From assembly GCF_000720455.1 (NCBI RefSeq), contig NZ_JOAK01000025.1, positions 58,455-122,454 of the forward strand: 64,000 nucleotides of DNA, read 5' to 3'. Below the pieces are notes generated by a model. That model made no database searches and had not been told where the DNA came from. It saw nothing but the letters and a program-made list of their open reading frames with translations. This DNA is from Streptomyces virginiae. GTDB taxonomy: Bacteria; Actinomycetota; Actinomycetes; Streptomycetales; Streptomycetaceae. This document shows positions 25,378 through 33,978 of this stretch, in pieces. How positions within the stretch are numbered: the stretch's first letter is position 1; every line of letters begins with the position of its first letter. The position numbers and the translations under genes were made by a program.

Positions 25378-25749
25378 CTATTGCGCGCTGCGCGGTGGCA
25401 GCCGCCGTGTGATCCGGTCGAACAGCTCGGTCAGAGGCTCGCCGAGTTCCCGGCCGAACTCGGTCAGCCCGTAGGTGACCTGAGGCGGCGTCGTCGGCTC
25501 GACCTCCCGCCAGACCAGGCCGTCCTGGACCAGCGTGCGCAGGGTCTGGGCGAGCATCTTCTCGCTGATGCCGTGGATGCTCTCGCGCAGCTCGTAGAAC
25601 CGGAGGTCGTTGCTGCGCAAGGAGATCAGCACCCAGATGCCCCACCTGCTGGTCACGTGGTCGACCACATTGCGCGCGGGGCAGTCCGTGTGAAACACGT
25701 CATACCGCTGCACCGGCCCGGCCTGGTTGAGCTGCTGGCTATCCGTCAC
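25378..25749 (-). CDS. HxlR-family regulator (second copy)
   Basis: 123 residues. It keeps a Cys near the N-terminus (H-T-D-C-P-A-R, ~23), the position used for thiol-based sensing in HypR/QorR-type members. The winged helix follows: V-T-S-R-W-G-I-W-V-L-I-S-L (~33-45) and L-R-F-Y-E-L-R-E-S-I-H-G-I-S-E-K-M-L. Divergent from an NmrA-like gene with a short dyad between them, so probably a thiol-stress repressor of that gene. Confidence 0.92.
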   Translation of the reverse strand: MTDSQQLNQAGPVQRYDVFHTDCPARNVVDHVTSRWGIWVLISLRSNDLRFYELRESIHGISEKMLAQTLRTLVQDGLVWREVEPTTPPQVTYGLTEFGRELGEPLTELFDRITRRLPPRSAQ

Positions 25750-25759
25750 GGGATGAGCT

Positions 25760-25771
25760 TACCCAGGGGTA
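25760..25771. promoter_or_regulatory. Operator-like dyad between HxlR and NmrA genes
   Basis: TACCC-AG-GGGTA, perfect 5-bp arms, 11 bp from the HxlR start and in the shared promoter region; the likely binding site of the adjacent regulator. Confidence 0.45.
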
Positions 25772-25840
25772 TGTCCTTACGAATGGTTAGCCCGGCTCAT
25801 AGCGTCAAGGCCCAAGAGGACTTCCGACGAGGAGCTGATC

Positions 25841-26680
25841 ATGATCGTGGTGACCGGGGCTACCGGCAACATCGGCCGGCCGTTGACGCAGGCGCTGGCG
25901 GAGGCGGGTCAGGAGGTGACGGCCGTCTCGCGGCACCCGGCCCCGGTGCCGAACGGGGTCCGCCACGTGGTGGCAGACCTGGCCGAGCCGGCCGGCCTCA
26001 GGCCTGCGCTGGCCGGGGCGGAGTCGTTGTTCCTGCTGCTGTCCGGCGACTTGCACTCCGCTGGAGCCGGCCCGGCCGACATCATCGGCGAAGCTGCGGC
26101 CGGCGGGGTCCGCCGGGTCGTCCTGCTCTCCACGCTGGGCGTGACGACCAGGCCCTTCGGCCCGACGCGGATCGCGATGCGCGCGCTGGAGGACACACTG
26201 CGCACGTCCGGACCGGAGTGGGCCGTCCTGCGGCCCGGCGGCTTCGCCTCCAACGCCCTGTGGTGGGCCGAGTCCGTCCGGGCGCGGCGAACCGTCGCCG
26301 CGCCGTTCGGCGACGTCGGTGTGCCGGTCGTCGACCCGGCGGACATCGCCGCAGTCGCGGCGGCCTGCCTGCTGGACGACCGGCACACCGGCAGTGTGTA
26401 CGAGCTGACCGGCCCGGAGGTCATCACTCCCCGCCAGCAGGCACAGGCCATCGCTGCCGCGCTGGGCTCACCGGTGACGTTCCACGAACTCACCCGTGAC
26501 GAAGCCAAGACCGCCATGACCCGGAGCATGCCGGCAGAACTCGCCGACGACACCCTGGACATCCTCGGTTCCCCGAGCCCGGCCGAACTGCGCGTCAGCC
26601 CGGACGTCCAGCAGGTCCTCGGCCGCGCCCCGCGGCCCTTCGCCGACTGGGCAACCCGCAATGCCGCCGCGTTCCGCTGA
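25841..26680 (+). CDS. NmrA-like NAD(P)H-binding oxidoreductase
   Basis: 279 residues. G-A-T-G-N-I-G-R-P-L (~6-15) is the dinucleotide loop. S-R-H-P after beta-2 suggests NADPH, and V-V-D-P-A-D-I-A-A-V-A (~163-173) is a family hallmark. Members reduce quinones or azo compounds or act as redox sensors. It is divergent from the Cys-containing HxlR gene, as in the quinone-responsive QorR/QorA and HypR/HypO arrangements. A hairpin terminator follows. Confidence 0.9.
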   Translation: MIVVTGATGNIGRPLTQALAEAGQEVTAVSRHPAPVPNGVRHVVADLAEPAGLRPALAGAESLFLLLSGDLHSAGAGPADIIGEAAAGGVRRVVLLSTLGVTTRPFGPTRIAMRALEDTLRTSGPEWAVLRPGGFASNALWWAESVRARRTVAAPFGDVGVPVVDPADIAAVAAACLLDDRHTGSVYELTGPEVITPRQQAQAIAAALGSPVTFHELTRDEAKTAMTRSMPAELADDTLDILGSPSPAELRVSPDVQQVLGRAPRPFADWATRNAAAFR

Positions 26681-26726
26681 GGCTGACTGATCAGCACTGC
26701 CGACCGGCTGCGGCCCGGTACCCGGG

Positions 26727-26757
26727 GTGGTGGAGCCGCTTCGGGCGACTCCACCAC
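26727..26757. terminator. Hairpin terminator
   Basis: GTGGTGGAG (26727-26735) and its perfect complement (26749-26757), 13-nt loop, between convergent genes. Confidence 0.7.
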
Positions 26758-26793
26758 GCGTACGCAGTCCACTCTCAGCCGGCACCCGCGCCC

Positions 26794-27270
26794 TCAGAAG
26801 CGGACGTGCCACTTGTCCCGCTCTTTCGGCGTGACGCAGGTGTCGTCGCCGTCCCATGCGTCACGCCAGACGTAGCCGGACTTGCACTGGTTGGTGCCCG
26901 GCTGGCGATTGGGGTTGAACTCATGCCACTTGTCCCGCTCCTCCGGCGTGACGCAGACGCCGTCGCCTTCGTAGCTGTCGCGGTAGACGTAGCCGGACTG
27001 GCACTGGTTGGTGCCGGGTTGGCGGGTGGGGTTCTTGGCGTGCGCGGCATCCCGTTCGTCGCGGTAGACGTAACCGGACTTGCACTGGCCGTCCGGCCGG
27101 CCGTTGGGATCCTCGGCGCTGCCGCTCTTGACCGGGGGCTGGGACGGGGAGCCCATCGCAGCGGATGCCGGCAGTGTGAAGGCGCCGGCGGCGAAGACCA
27201 CCGCTGTGATGCAGATGCCGAGGCGCGAGAGGTGCCGTCCGGTGGTGGGGGTGTGGAGGTCGTGGGCCAT
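26794..27270 (-). CDS. Secreted cysteine-pair repeat protein
   Basis: 158 residues; AAGGAG precedes the ATG. A signal peptide covers ~1-38 (R-L-G-I-C-I-T-A-V-V-F-A-A-G-A-F, cleavage after A-S-A). The mature part has three modules starting C-K/Q-S-G-Y-V-Y/W-R-D. The second and third continue with D-G-V/T-C-V-T-P-E/K-E-R-D-K-W-H and are separated by N-P-N-R-Q-P-G-T-N-Q. The two Cys in each full module could form a disulfide. Similar modules are scattered in actinobacterial secreted proteins with no known role. Confidence 0.75.
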   Translation of the reverse strand: MAHDLHTPTTGRHLSRLGICITAVVFAAGAFTLPASAAMGSPSQPPVKSGSAEDPNGRPDGQCKSGYVYRDERDAAHAKNPTRQPGTNQCQSGYVYRDSYEGDGVCVTPEERDKWHEFNPNRQPGTNQCKSGYVWRDAWDGDDTCVTPKERDKWHVRF

Positions 27271-27480
27271 GGTGTGCTCCTTGAAATGTGTCTCCGGCGG
27301 GAAGAAGCCGCTGGAACGAGCCGGCCTCGCCGCGTTCGGGGAGGCCACGCCTCCAGTAGGCCCGCGTACGCAATCCACTGCCTGCCACGAAAAGAAGTGA
27401 CTTGACGAGAAGCAGCCGCCTCGGCGCTCGCTCCGGCGGCGACGGCTCGGTGATTCAATGAAGCGGCCCGGGCCGGAGCG

Positions 27481-29553
27481 CTAGGCGACGGCGCGGCGGA
27501 TGCGGGCCAGGACGAGGACCGTGTCGTCGGTGGCCTCGTCGGGCAGCAGGTTCCCGATGATGCGGTCCGCGGCTTCCTCCAGTGAGCCCGTCACCGTGCG
27601 GAGCTGTTCCCGCAGCGCGTCCAGGCCGGCCCCGATGTCCTGGCCGCGCGCCTCGATGAGGCCGTCGGTGTAGAGGGCGAGCACGGCGCCCTCGGGCAGG
27701 TCGATCGCCGACGACCGGTAGGGGACACCGCCCACCCCCAGCGGGATCCCCAGGCCCTCGCCGATGGTCTGGACGGTGCCGTCCGGGTGGCGCAGCAGGG
27801 GCGGCGGATGGCCGGCGTTCGCGATGCGGGCGCGCCCGGTGTGCGGGTCGTAGACGAGGTACAGGCAGGTGGCGAGCTGGATGCCGGACTCCTGGGCGCA
27901 TGTGTCGAGTTCGGTGAGCAGCGCCTCGGGGGTGCGGGTGTGGGCGGCGAGGGCCTTGGCTGTGATGCGCAGCCGGCCCATCGACGCGGCGGCCGGTACG
28001 CCGTGCCCCATGACGTCCCCGACGACCAGCGCGACCCGGTCGCCGGGCAGGTTGATCACGTCGTACCAGTCGCCGCCGACCTCGGTGATCCGGCTGCCGG
28101 GGAGGTAGCGGTGGGCGACGCTCACGTGGGCGCCCGATGCCACGGCGCTGGGCAGGAGGGCGCGCTGGAGGGTCAGCGCGATGTCCTGTACCCGCCCGTA
28201 CAGGCGCGCGTTGTCCAGGCACAGCGCGGCGCGGGAGGCCAGCTCGCCGGCGAGGGTGACGTCCTGGTCATTGAAGGGCGTACGGGTGACGGACCGGCCG
28301 AACATCGCGATGCCCAGCACCGTGCCCCGTGCGATGAGCGGGGCGATGACGATGCCGCCCAGCCCGCTGTCGAGCAGCAGACGGGCACGGTCCTGGTGGG
28401 CGGCGGTGCGGGTGGCGAAGTCCTCGTCGACGACGACGTGGAGCGGGCGGCCGGTGCTCATCATCTGGTGGATGCCGGAGCCCGGCGGGTACGTGACCCG
28501 CTCCAGGCCCCCGACCAGCTCGGGCGCGGGCGGCGGGAGGACGGTGCCGGTGGCGATCCGGCGGGCGGTCAGCGGCAGCTCCGGGTCGAACCGCTCGTCC
28601 TCGTACATCCACTCGACCATTTCCACGACGGCGGCGTCGCAGAAGTCGGGCATCACGGCGTCGATCAGCTCGCGGGCGGTGACCTCCAGGTCCAGGGTCG
28701 TGCCGACCTGGGCCGACGCGCGGTCCAGGAGGTCCAGCCGCTGCCGGGCGGCCGTCGCTTCGAGCAGGGCCAGCTCGCGGTCGGTGACGTCGACGAGCAG
28801 CCCGCCCACCCCGGTCCGGGTGTCACCCGCCCCGCTCAGCGGGAAGAAGCTCACGGAGCGGACCTGGTCGCGGTCGGGCCGGCCCGGGGTGCGCAGCCCC
28901 ACCAGCGCGCCGACGAGGGGCCGTCCCTTCTCGGCCACGGCCCGCAGCATGCGCTCGTACTCGCCCCCGTCGGACGTGATCATGATGTCGGTCATGCGCC
29001 GCCCCAGGTGATCCCGCACCGGGAGTCCGTCCATGTCGGCCAGCACCTGGTTGAGGTGGACGTAGCGCAGCTCCTCGTCGAGCATGACGAGGCCGATCGG
29101 GCAGGTCTCGAAGAGCGCGTCGAGGAAGGCGAGGTTCGTCTTGACCCGGTTGAGTTCGTCGCCCCTGCTGGCCAGGCCCATGATCACGGAGTCGCCCGCG
29201 GTCCCGGTCACCGGGAACACCCGGAACCCGCAGTCGAAGACCCCGGTGTCGCGGTGCCGGGCGGGCATCCGGACCCGCCAGTAGCCGAGGCTCAGGCCGC
29301 GTTCCACCAGCTGAGCGGCCCCGCCGGGGGTTCCGGGGGCGGCGTCGGGGAAGAGCAGCGAGGCGGGCCGGGAGAGGATCTCCTCGGGCGCGTAGCCGAA
29401 GAGGTTGCGGGCGCCCGGGCCCCAGTAGCGGACCCGCTCCTCGTCGTCCAGGCCGAAGACGGCCACGGGCACGTGTTCCAGCAGGGACCCCGGCTCGGAC
29501 CGGATCGGACCGGGGGCGTCGGCGTCCGCACCCCCGGGCCGGTCCGATGGCAT
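27481..29553 (-). CDS. PAS-PAS-GAF-PP2C (SpoIIE-type) serine phosphatase
   Basis: 690 residues from an ATG behind GAAGGGGG; longer starts upstream add only unstructured sequence. Two PAS domains (~25-130, Y-W-G-P-G-A-R-N-L-F-G-Y; ~140-250, with Y-V-H-L-N-Q), a GAF domain (~270-420) and a C-terminal SpoIIE PP2C domain (~455-688) with metal-binding G-G-D-W-Y-D, G-D-V-M-G-H-G and L-Y-T-D-G-L-I-E. Such proteins dephosphorylate anti-sigma-factor antagonists and set stress-sigma activity, with PAS/GAF as sensors. A second, shorter one is at 47906-49402. No anti-sigma or antagonist gene is adjacent. Confidence 0.95.
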   Translation of the reverse strand: MPSDRPGGADADAPGPIRSEPGSLLEHVPVAVFGLDDEERVRYWGPGARNLFGYAPEEILSRPASLLFPDAAPGTPGGAAQLVERGLSLGYWRVRMPARHRDTGVFDCGFRVFPVTGTAGDSVIMGLASRGDELNRVKTNLAFLDALFETCPIGLVMLDEELRYVHLNQVLADMDGLPVRDHLGRRMTDIMITSDGGEYERMLRAVAEKGRPLVGALVGLRTPGRPDRDQVRSVSFFPLSGAGDTRTGVGGLLVDVTDRELALLEATAARQRLDLLDRASAQVGTTLDLEVTARELIDAVMPDFCDAAVVEMVEWMYEDERFDPELPLTARRIATGTVLPPPAPELVGGLERVTYPPGSGIHQMMSTGRPLHVVVDEDFATRTAAHQDRARLLLDSGLGGIVIAPLIARGTVLGIAMFGRSVTRTPFNDQDVTLAGELASRAALCLDNARLYGRVQDIALTLQRALLPSAVASGAHVSVAHRYLPGSRITEVGGDWYDVINLPGDRVALVVGDVMGHGVPAAASMGRLRITAKALAAHTRTPEALLTELDTCAQESGIQLATCLYLVYDPHTGRARIANAGHPPPLLRHPDGTVQTIGEGLGIPLGVGGVPYRSSAIDLPEGAVLALYTDGLIEARGQDIGAGLDALREQLRTVTGSLEEAADRIIGNLLPDEATDDTVLVLARIRRAVA

Positions 29554-29807
29554 CAGAGGTCCCCCTTCGTCGAGGTCTCCCCTCATTGTGCCCGTCATCC
29601 GGGAGGCGGACCTCACGGCGATCTCGCCGCGGAACTCCCGCCCGCAGGTCGTACCGACCGGTAATTCCAGCCAAATATTGCCATGCACCTGACAGGCTCC
29701 TGACACTTCAAGGTGGCTGTGGGACGCTCCCGGCACGCACTCCGCACCCCCTGAGAGGCCCAGCGCCTCGCCCACCCCCACCAGTACGTGGCATGGAGGA
29801 GCGACCC

Positions 29808-30347
29808 ATGAGGCACACCACGCCCATCTCCCGCACCACACGACTCGCACGCGCCGCCTCGATCGCGACACTCGTCGTCGCGGCGGGTCTGGCCGGCACC
29901 GGCACCGCGCTCGCGCAAGGCCCCGCCGCCCCGACCGCCGACCAGAAGGTCGACGGGGTGATGGTGGTCGCCGGCAACAGCTGTAGCTGGACGAACGGGA
30001 GCACCAGCGCCGCCGCCCCGAGCGCCCTCACCGTCGACCGCACCACGATCAACACACCCGGAGGCAATCTCGCCTGCGGTGGCGGCATCGCCGCCTCCCT
30101 CAACAACAACCCGGCCTTCACGTTCGACGACGCGGCCGGCACGGCCCGGACCGACCTGATCGACATCACCGGCAGGCAGAGCTTCATCTCCTGCCGCTAC
30201 AAGGCGACGAACATCGTGTGGGACCGCGACGGTACGAGCCGCAAGTACGTCAACCGGGCCTTCACCGCCACCAAGGCCTCGGGCAGCTTCCTGTGCCCGG
30301 GCTCGGTGACCACCCCGGCCGGGGACGCGTCCATGTTGTTCCGCTGA
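29808..30347 (+). CDS. Secreted protein of unknown function
   Basis: 179 residues; GGAGGA precedes the ATG. Signal peptide ~1-36 (R-L-A-R-A-A-S-I-A-T-L-V-V-A-A-G, cleavage at A-L-A/Q). The mature part is small, Thr/Asn/Ala-rich and contains four Cys (S-C-S-W, L-A-C-G-G, F-I-S-C-R-Y, F-L-C-P-G), probably two disulfides. No catalytic motif recognised. Divergent from the PP2C phosphatase; a strong hairpin follows the gene. Confidence 0.75.
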   Translation: MRHTTPISRTTRLARAASIATLVVAAGLAGTGTALAQGPAAPTADQKVDGVMVVAGNSCSWTNGSTSAAAPSALTVDRTTINTPGGNLACGGGIAASLNNNPAFTFDDAAGTARTDLIDITGRQSFISCRYKATNIVWDRDGTSRKYVNRAFTATKASGSFLCPGSVTTPAGDASMLFR

Positions 30348-30398
30348 TCCGTGCAACCGCTGCGCTGAGCCACCCGCCCCACGCCCTGCCCACGCCCG

Positions 30399-30429
30399 GA
30401 CGCCTCCCGGTCCCGCACCGGGAGGCGTC
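30399..30429. terminator. Strong hairpin terminator
   Basis: Perfect 13-bp arms (GACGCCTCCCGGT at 30399-30411 and its complement at 30417-30429) with a 5-nt loop, between convergent genes. Confidence 0.85.
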
Positions 30430-30486
30430 GCGGGGCGTCCGGGGCCGGGGCGTGATCACTCGGAGAGGTCGGTCGGCCGGGCCGGG

Positions 30487-31032
30487 TCAGAGGGTGTCGA
30501 GGAGCATCAGGACCTCGTCCCGCGTGTCGTCGGGGGCCAGGCGCAGGGCTCCGGGCCAGCGGCCCACCTCCCGCCAGCCGAGGCCTGCGTAGAAGTCCTC
30601 CAGGCCCTCTCCTCCCCGGGCCGCGAGGTGGAGTTGTTCGAGCCCCAGTTCGGCGCGGGCGATCCTCGGCAGCTCCCGCATGAGGGCGGACGCGACTCCG
30701 CGGCGACGGAACCCGGGGCGGGTCTGGAGGTGGTGAACCGTGCCCCAGTGTCCGACGAGCCGGTCGGGATCACGCCGGAGGACGACCCATCCGGCGAGGA
30801 CGCCGCCGAACCCGGCGGTGACGAGCCGGCTCCGCTGCGGGTGCAGACGGCGGAGGAGTTCGTCCGCGACCGGTGCCACGTGGCCGCGGTCGACCGGCGG
30901 GAAGGGGAATCCGGCGGCGCCCCCCGCGTTGGTGACCTCGATCCAGCAGTCGATCAGCTGGTGCCGCAGTTCGGGCGCCACCTCTTGGACGTCGGTGATC
31001 TGGGCGAGTCGGGGCAGGCTGTCGTCCGTCAT
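30487..31032 (-). CDS. GNAT-family acetyltransferase
   Basis: 181 residues. Acetyl-CoA binding motif A is Q-T-R-P-G-F-R-R-R-G-V-A-S-A-L-M (~105-120), preceded by the beta-4 strand, with the late F-Y-A-G-L-G-W motif B (~150-156). Substrate unknown. Start ambiguous: ATG 31032 or ATG 31044, neither with a clear Shine-Dalgarno sequence. Convergent with the secreted protein gene. Confidence 0.82.
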   Translation of the reverse strand: MTDDSLPRLAQITDVQEVAPELRHQLIDCWIEVTNAGGAAGFPFPPVDRGHVAPVADELLRRLHPQRSRLVTAGFGGVLAGWVVLRRDPDRLVGHWGTVHHLQTRPGFRRRGVASALMRELPRIARAELGLEQLHLAARGGEGLEDFYAGLGWREVGRWPGALRLAPDDTRDEVLMLLDTL

Positions 31033-31435
31033 GACGAGGAGCATGCCAGCCCGCACGGACAACGGAACGGCCTCCGAAGCGGATCGCGTCCCGCTGACCG
31101 CGGGACCTCCAACCACGGCCCGCACGATCCGCTCGGACTCCGCGGTCTGGTGACGGGCGGGTGGCTGCCCGGGCCGCGGGGTGGCGCGCCACGCGTGAAC
31201 CTGCCTTTGTGGATCCCCAGCAAGGTCATGCGGTGCCCGGTGGTGCCGACCGGACGACCTCCCGAGCCGAGCGACGGCGACGGCAGCCGCCAGGTCCGCC
31301 ACCCCCACGGGCTGCGGGTCCCCGCGGGGACGGGCTCCGACGCCGCGCTGGCGGCCCCGACCGCGCACCTGACGGCCGCAGCGCCCTGGGGCGCCCGGGT
31401 CTCGATCGAGAGGGGTCCTCTACAGCCTTGCCTTT
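31033..31435. other. Intergenic stretch without a recognised gene
   Basis: About 400 bp separating the GNAT gene from the TetR operator region. It contains only G+C-rich frames with no family signal; the promoter of the GNAT gene must lie in its first part. Confidence 0.35.
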
Positions 31436-31471
31436 CCTAGGGGTTCTTGGTTAAACCTAGGTGTCCTAGGT
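31436..31471 (+). promoter_or_regulatory. CCTAGG operator cluster
   Basis: Three CCTAGG hexamers at 31436, 31456 and 31465. The last two form a perfect dyad ACCTAGG-TGT-CCTAGGT (31455-31471) just 15 bp before the TetR start; probably the autoregulatory site of that repressor. Confidence 0.7.
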
Positions 31472-31486
31472 AGAAGAGGAGGGCGC

Positions 31487-32080
31487 ATGGCGCGGGCAGG
31501 GCTGACGGCGCAGCGGGTGACGGTCGCGGGTGCCGAGCTGGCGGACGAGGTCGGGCTCGACCAGGTGACCATGTCGCAGGTGGCGCGGCGACTGGGCGTG
31601 AGGGATGCGAGCCTCTACACGCACGTGCGCAGTCTGGAGGACCTGCGCGGCCGGATCGCGCTGCTGGCGGCGGACGAGAAGACGATCCGTATCGCGGAGG
31701 CGACCTCCGGACGGGCGGGCAAGGACGCGCTGGTCGCGTTCGCCGACGCCTGGCGCGAGTACGCCCACCAGCATCCGGGCCGCTACGCGGCGACGCAGAC
31801 CGGGATCCGGATCGACCCCGGCCTGGCCGCAACGGCGGCCGGACCGCGGCGCGCGGTCGAACTGACCTACGGCATGCTGCGCGGCTACGGACTGACCGAG
31901 CCCGACCTGACCGACGCGGTCCGGTTGCTGCGCAGCACGTTCCACGGCTTCGTCGCCCTGGAGGCCGCGGGCGGGTTCGCGCACGAGCGTTCGCCGCAGC
32001 AGTCCTGGGTCCGCGCACTCGACGCCCTCCACACCCTCCTGGAGCACTGGCCCCCGTCCCGAGAAGGAGAATCCGCATGA
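31487..32080 (+). CDS. TetR-family repressor (WHG-domain type)
   Basis: 197 residues; an AGGAGGG site precedes the ATG. Helix-turn-helix at ~10-55 (V-T-M-S-Q-V-A-R-R-L-G-V-R-D-A-S-L-Y-T-H-V). The C-terminal region (R-S-T-F-H-G-F-V-A-L-E-A-A-G-G-F) has the W/F-H-G motif of TetR_C_33. First gene of a three-gene operon: its stop overlaps the next ATG (ATGA at 32077). Confidence 0.92.
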   Translation: MARAGLTAQRVTVAGAELADEVGLDQVTMSQVARRLGVRDASLYTHVRSLEDLRGRIALLAADEKTIRIAEATSGRAGKDALVAFADAWREYAHQHPGRYAATQTGIRIDPGLAATAAGPRRAVELTYGMLRGYGLTEPDLTDAVRLLRSTFHGFVALEAAGGFAHERSPQQSWVRALDALHTLLEHWPPSREGESA

Positions 32081-32922
32081 CCGTCCCGACCGTCGGCGCC
32101 CTGCGCGTGAACGGCGCGACCCTGCACTACGAAGTGCGCGGCCGGGGTCCGCTCCTGCTGCTGATCCCCGGAGGGGCGGGCGGCGCGGCCGCCTTCGACG
32201 GCATCGCCGACGACCTGGCCGCCGAACACACCGTCGCGACGTACGACCCGCGCGGCATGTCAAGAAGCACGCTGGACGACCCCGAAGCCGAGCAGAGCGT
32301 GGCCGAACACGCCGACGACGCCTTGCGGATACTGGAACTGCTGTCGCCCGACGAGCCCGCCCGGGTGTTCGGGTCCAGCTCCGGAGCGATCGCCGCCCTG
32401 CACCTGCTCACCACCCGCCCCGAACGCATCGAACGCCTCGTGGCGCACGAGCCGCCGGTAGTGGAGGTCCTGCCCGACGCCCCCGAACACCGCGCGCTCA
32501 TCGCACGCGTACAGGCAACGTTCCACGCGGAGGGGCTCATGCCGGCGATGGCCGTGTTCGCCGCGGGTCTCAAGAAGGACGGCGCAGCCCCCACCGAGCC
32601 GAAGGCCGAGATCGAGCTGCCACCGCAGGCAGCTGCGCGGGCCGAGCGGACGATGGCGAACCTGCCGTACTTCGTCGGGCGCATCGTGCCGAGCTTCATG
32701 TCCTACGCCCCGGACGTCCACCGGCTGGAGGCACTGTCGGACCGGCTGGTGCTCGCCTGCGGCCAGGACTCGCACGGCGAGCTGCCCTACCGGCCCGCCG
32801 CCTTTCTGGCCGAGCACCTCGGCACGGAACTCCGGCACTTCCCCGGCGGGCACACCGGCCTGACCACGCACCCCGCCGAGTTCGGCGAAGCCCTCCGGAA
32901 GGCATTCCAAGGAGCGGAATGA
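32077..32922 (+). CDS. Alpha/beta hydrolase
   Basis: 281 residues. Nucleophile elbow is G-S-S-S-G-A-I (~105-111), the oxyanion segment I-P-G-G-A-G-G-A (~30-37), and the catalytic His lies in F-P-G-G-H-T-G-L-T-T-H-P (~257-268); the T-Y-D-P-R-G strand is near 61. The substrate cannot be read, though its position behind a TetR gene suggests detoxification of an inducing ester or lactone. Both ends overlap neighbours by 4 bp, so it is translationally coupled. Confidence 0.92.
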   Translation: MTVPTVGALRVNGATLHYEVRGRGPLLLLIPGGAGGAAAFDGIADDLAAEHTVATYDPRGMSRSTLDDPEAEQSVAEHADDALRILELLSPDEPARVFGSSSGAIAALHLLTTRPERIERLVAHEPPVVEVLPDAPEHRALIARVQATFHAEGLMPAMAVFAAGLKKDGAAPTEPKAEIELPPQAAARAERTMANLPYFVGRIVPSFMSYAPDVHRLEALSDRLVLACGQDSHGELPYRPAAFLAEHLGTELRHFPGGHTGLTTHPAEFGEALRKAFQGAE

Positions 32923-33431
32923 AAACTCGCCGAAAAGACCGCGACGTCCCCGAGCCCGACGAGCCATGGAGCGAGATCAGACCAGGACTCTGGATGGGCG
33001 GACATTTCTGGACCGACAACACCGGCGGAGTTCGGCCGGCTGTTGCAGGTGACGAATTCGACGTGGTCATCAGCTTGTTCACGCGCGCGGGCCACGGTCC
33101 ACACCCGGCAGTCCAGCACCTGATCACCGAACTCCCCGACGGCCCGCTCACCGCCGGTCAGATCCTCTCCGTCCAGGAGTTGGCGGGCACCGCGGCACAC
33201 GCGGTGCGGGGCGGCCGCACCGTGCTCGTGCGCTGCCACTCCGGCTACAACCGCTCGGGACTGGTCATCGCACAGTCCCTCATCGAGCTGGGCCACACAC
33301 CTGACGCAGCCATCAGCCTCATCCGGCAGAAACGGTCTCCGCGAGCCCTGAACAACGAGACCTTCGAGCAGTACCTCACCACCGGGCTGCAGGTGGCCTG
33401 CCTTCTGACCGGACTCGACACCCTCGGCTGA
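32919..33431 (+). CDS. Dual-specificity / tyrosine phosphatase-like protein
   Basis: 170 residues. The phosphatase loop C-x5-R is C-H-S-G-Y-N-R-S-G (~108-116). The residue before the Cys is Arg instead of the usual His (V-R-C-H-S-G). A W-M-G-G-H-F-W segment near the N-terminus and the I-x-L-I-R-Q-K-R end helix fit the cysteine phosphatase fold. It begins in an ATGA overlap with the hydrolase. A phosphatase coupled to a TetR/hydrolase pair is unusual and its substrate is unknown. Confidence 0.85.
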   Translation: MKTRRKDRDVPEPDEPWSEIRPGLWMGGHFWTDNTGGVRPAVAGDEFDVVISLFTRAGHGPHPAVQHLITELPDGPLTAGQILSVQELAGTAAHAVRGGRTVLVRCHSGYNRSGLVIAQSLIELGHTPDAAISLIRQKRSPRALNNETFEQYLTTGLQVACLLTGLDTLG

Positions 33432-33506
33432 ACCATCCACCCGCTGTTCCTTGCCGCGAGCCTGCACTCGACGCGCTGACCAGCGCACTGCCCCGGGCCC
33501 CGACCG

Positions 33507-33767
33507 ATGATGGCCTGGGTCGACCGCATACCCCTGCCCGCCCTCAGGGCGCTGGGGGCGGTCGAAATGCTCGGCGCCACCGGCCTGGTGCTGCCGCCAC
33601 TGACCGGCATCGCCCCAACGCTCGCGCCGGCCGAGGCCATCGGCCTCACACTTCTGCAAATCGGCGCGATCATCGTCCACTTGACCGGTCGAGACCGCCG
33701 CATCGCACTCAACGCCGGACTCGTCGTGGCCGCGGCCGTGGCCATCTGGCTTGCCGTCCGGCTGTGA
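33507..33767 (+). pseudogene. N-terminally truncated DoxX-like protein
   Basis: 86 residues. M-A-W-V-D, L-P-A-L-R-A-L-G-A-V-E-M-L-G-A-T-G-L-V-L-P-P-L-T-G-I-A-P matches the second half of small DoxX-like four-helix membrane proteins, which normally have about 35-40 more N-terminal residues including the first helix. No ribosome binding site precedes the ATG pair and the upstream 75 bp do not continue the family in any frame. It looks like a 5'-deleted remnant; expression as a short protein cannot be excluded. Confidence 0.55.
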
Positions 33768-33978
33768 ACCGGCACCGTCTTCGACCGGTGAAGCGACGGC
33801 GGGCACGCCCGCCTGAGCACCACACGTCGTCCTCCACTTCGACACGGACCGATACGCGGTGTCGGTCATCCATCGGCGGCTGCCGGTTCGACGTCGGCGG
33901 CGTGTCGGCGGGGCCCGGCAATGTTCCGGAAAACGGCCGACCACCACTCACCGGGCGGCCCGATCCCGAGGAGTCACC

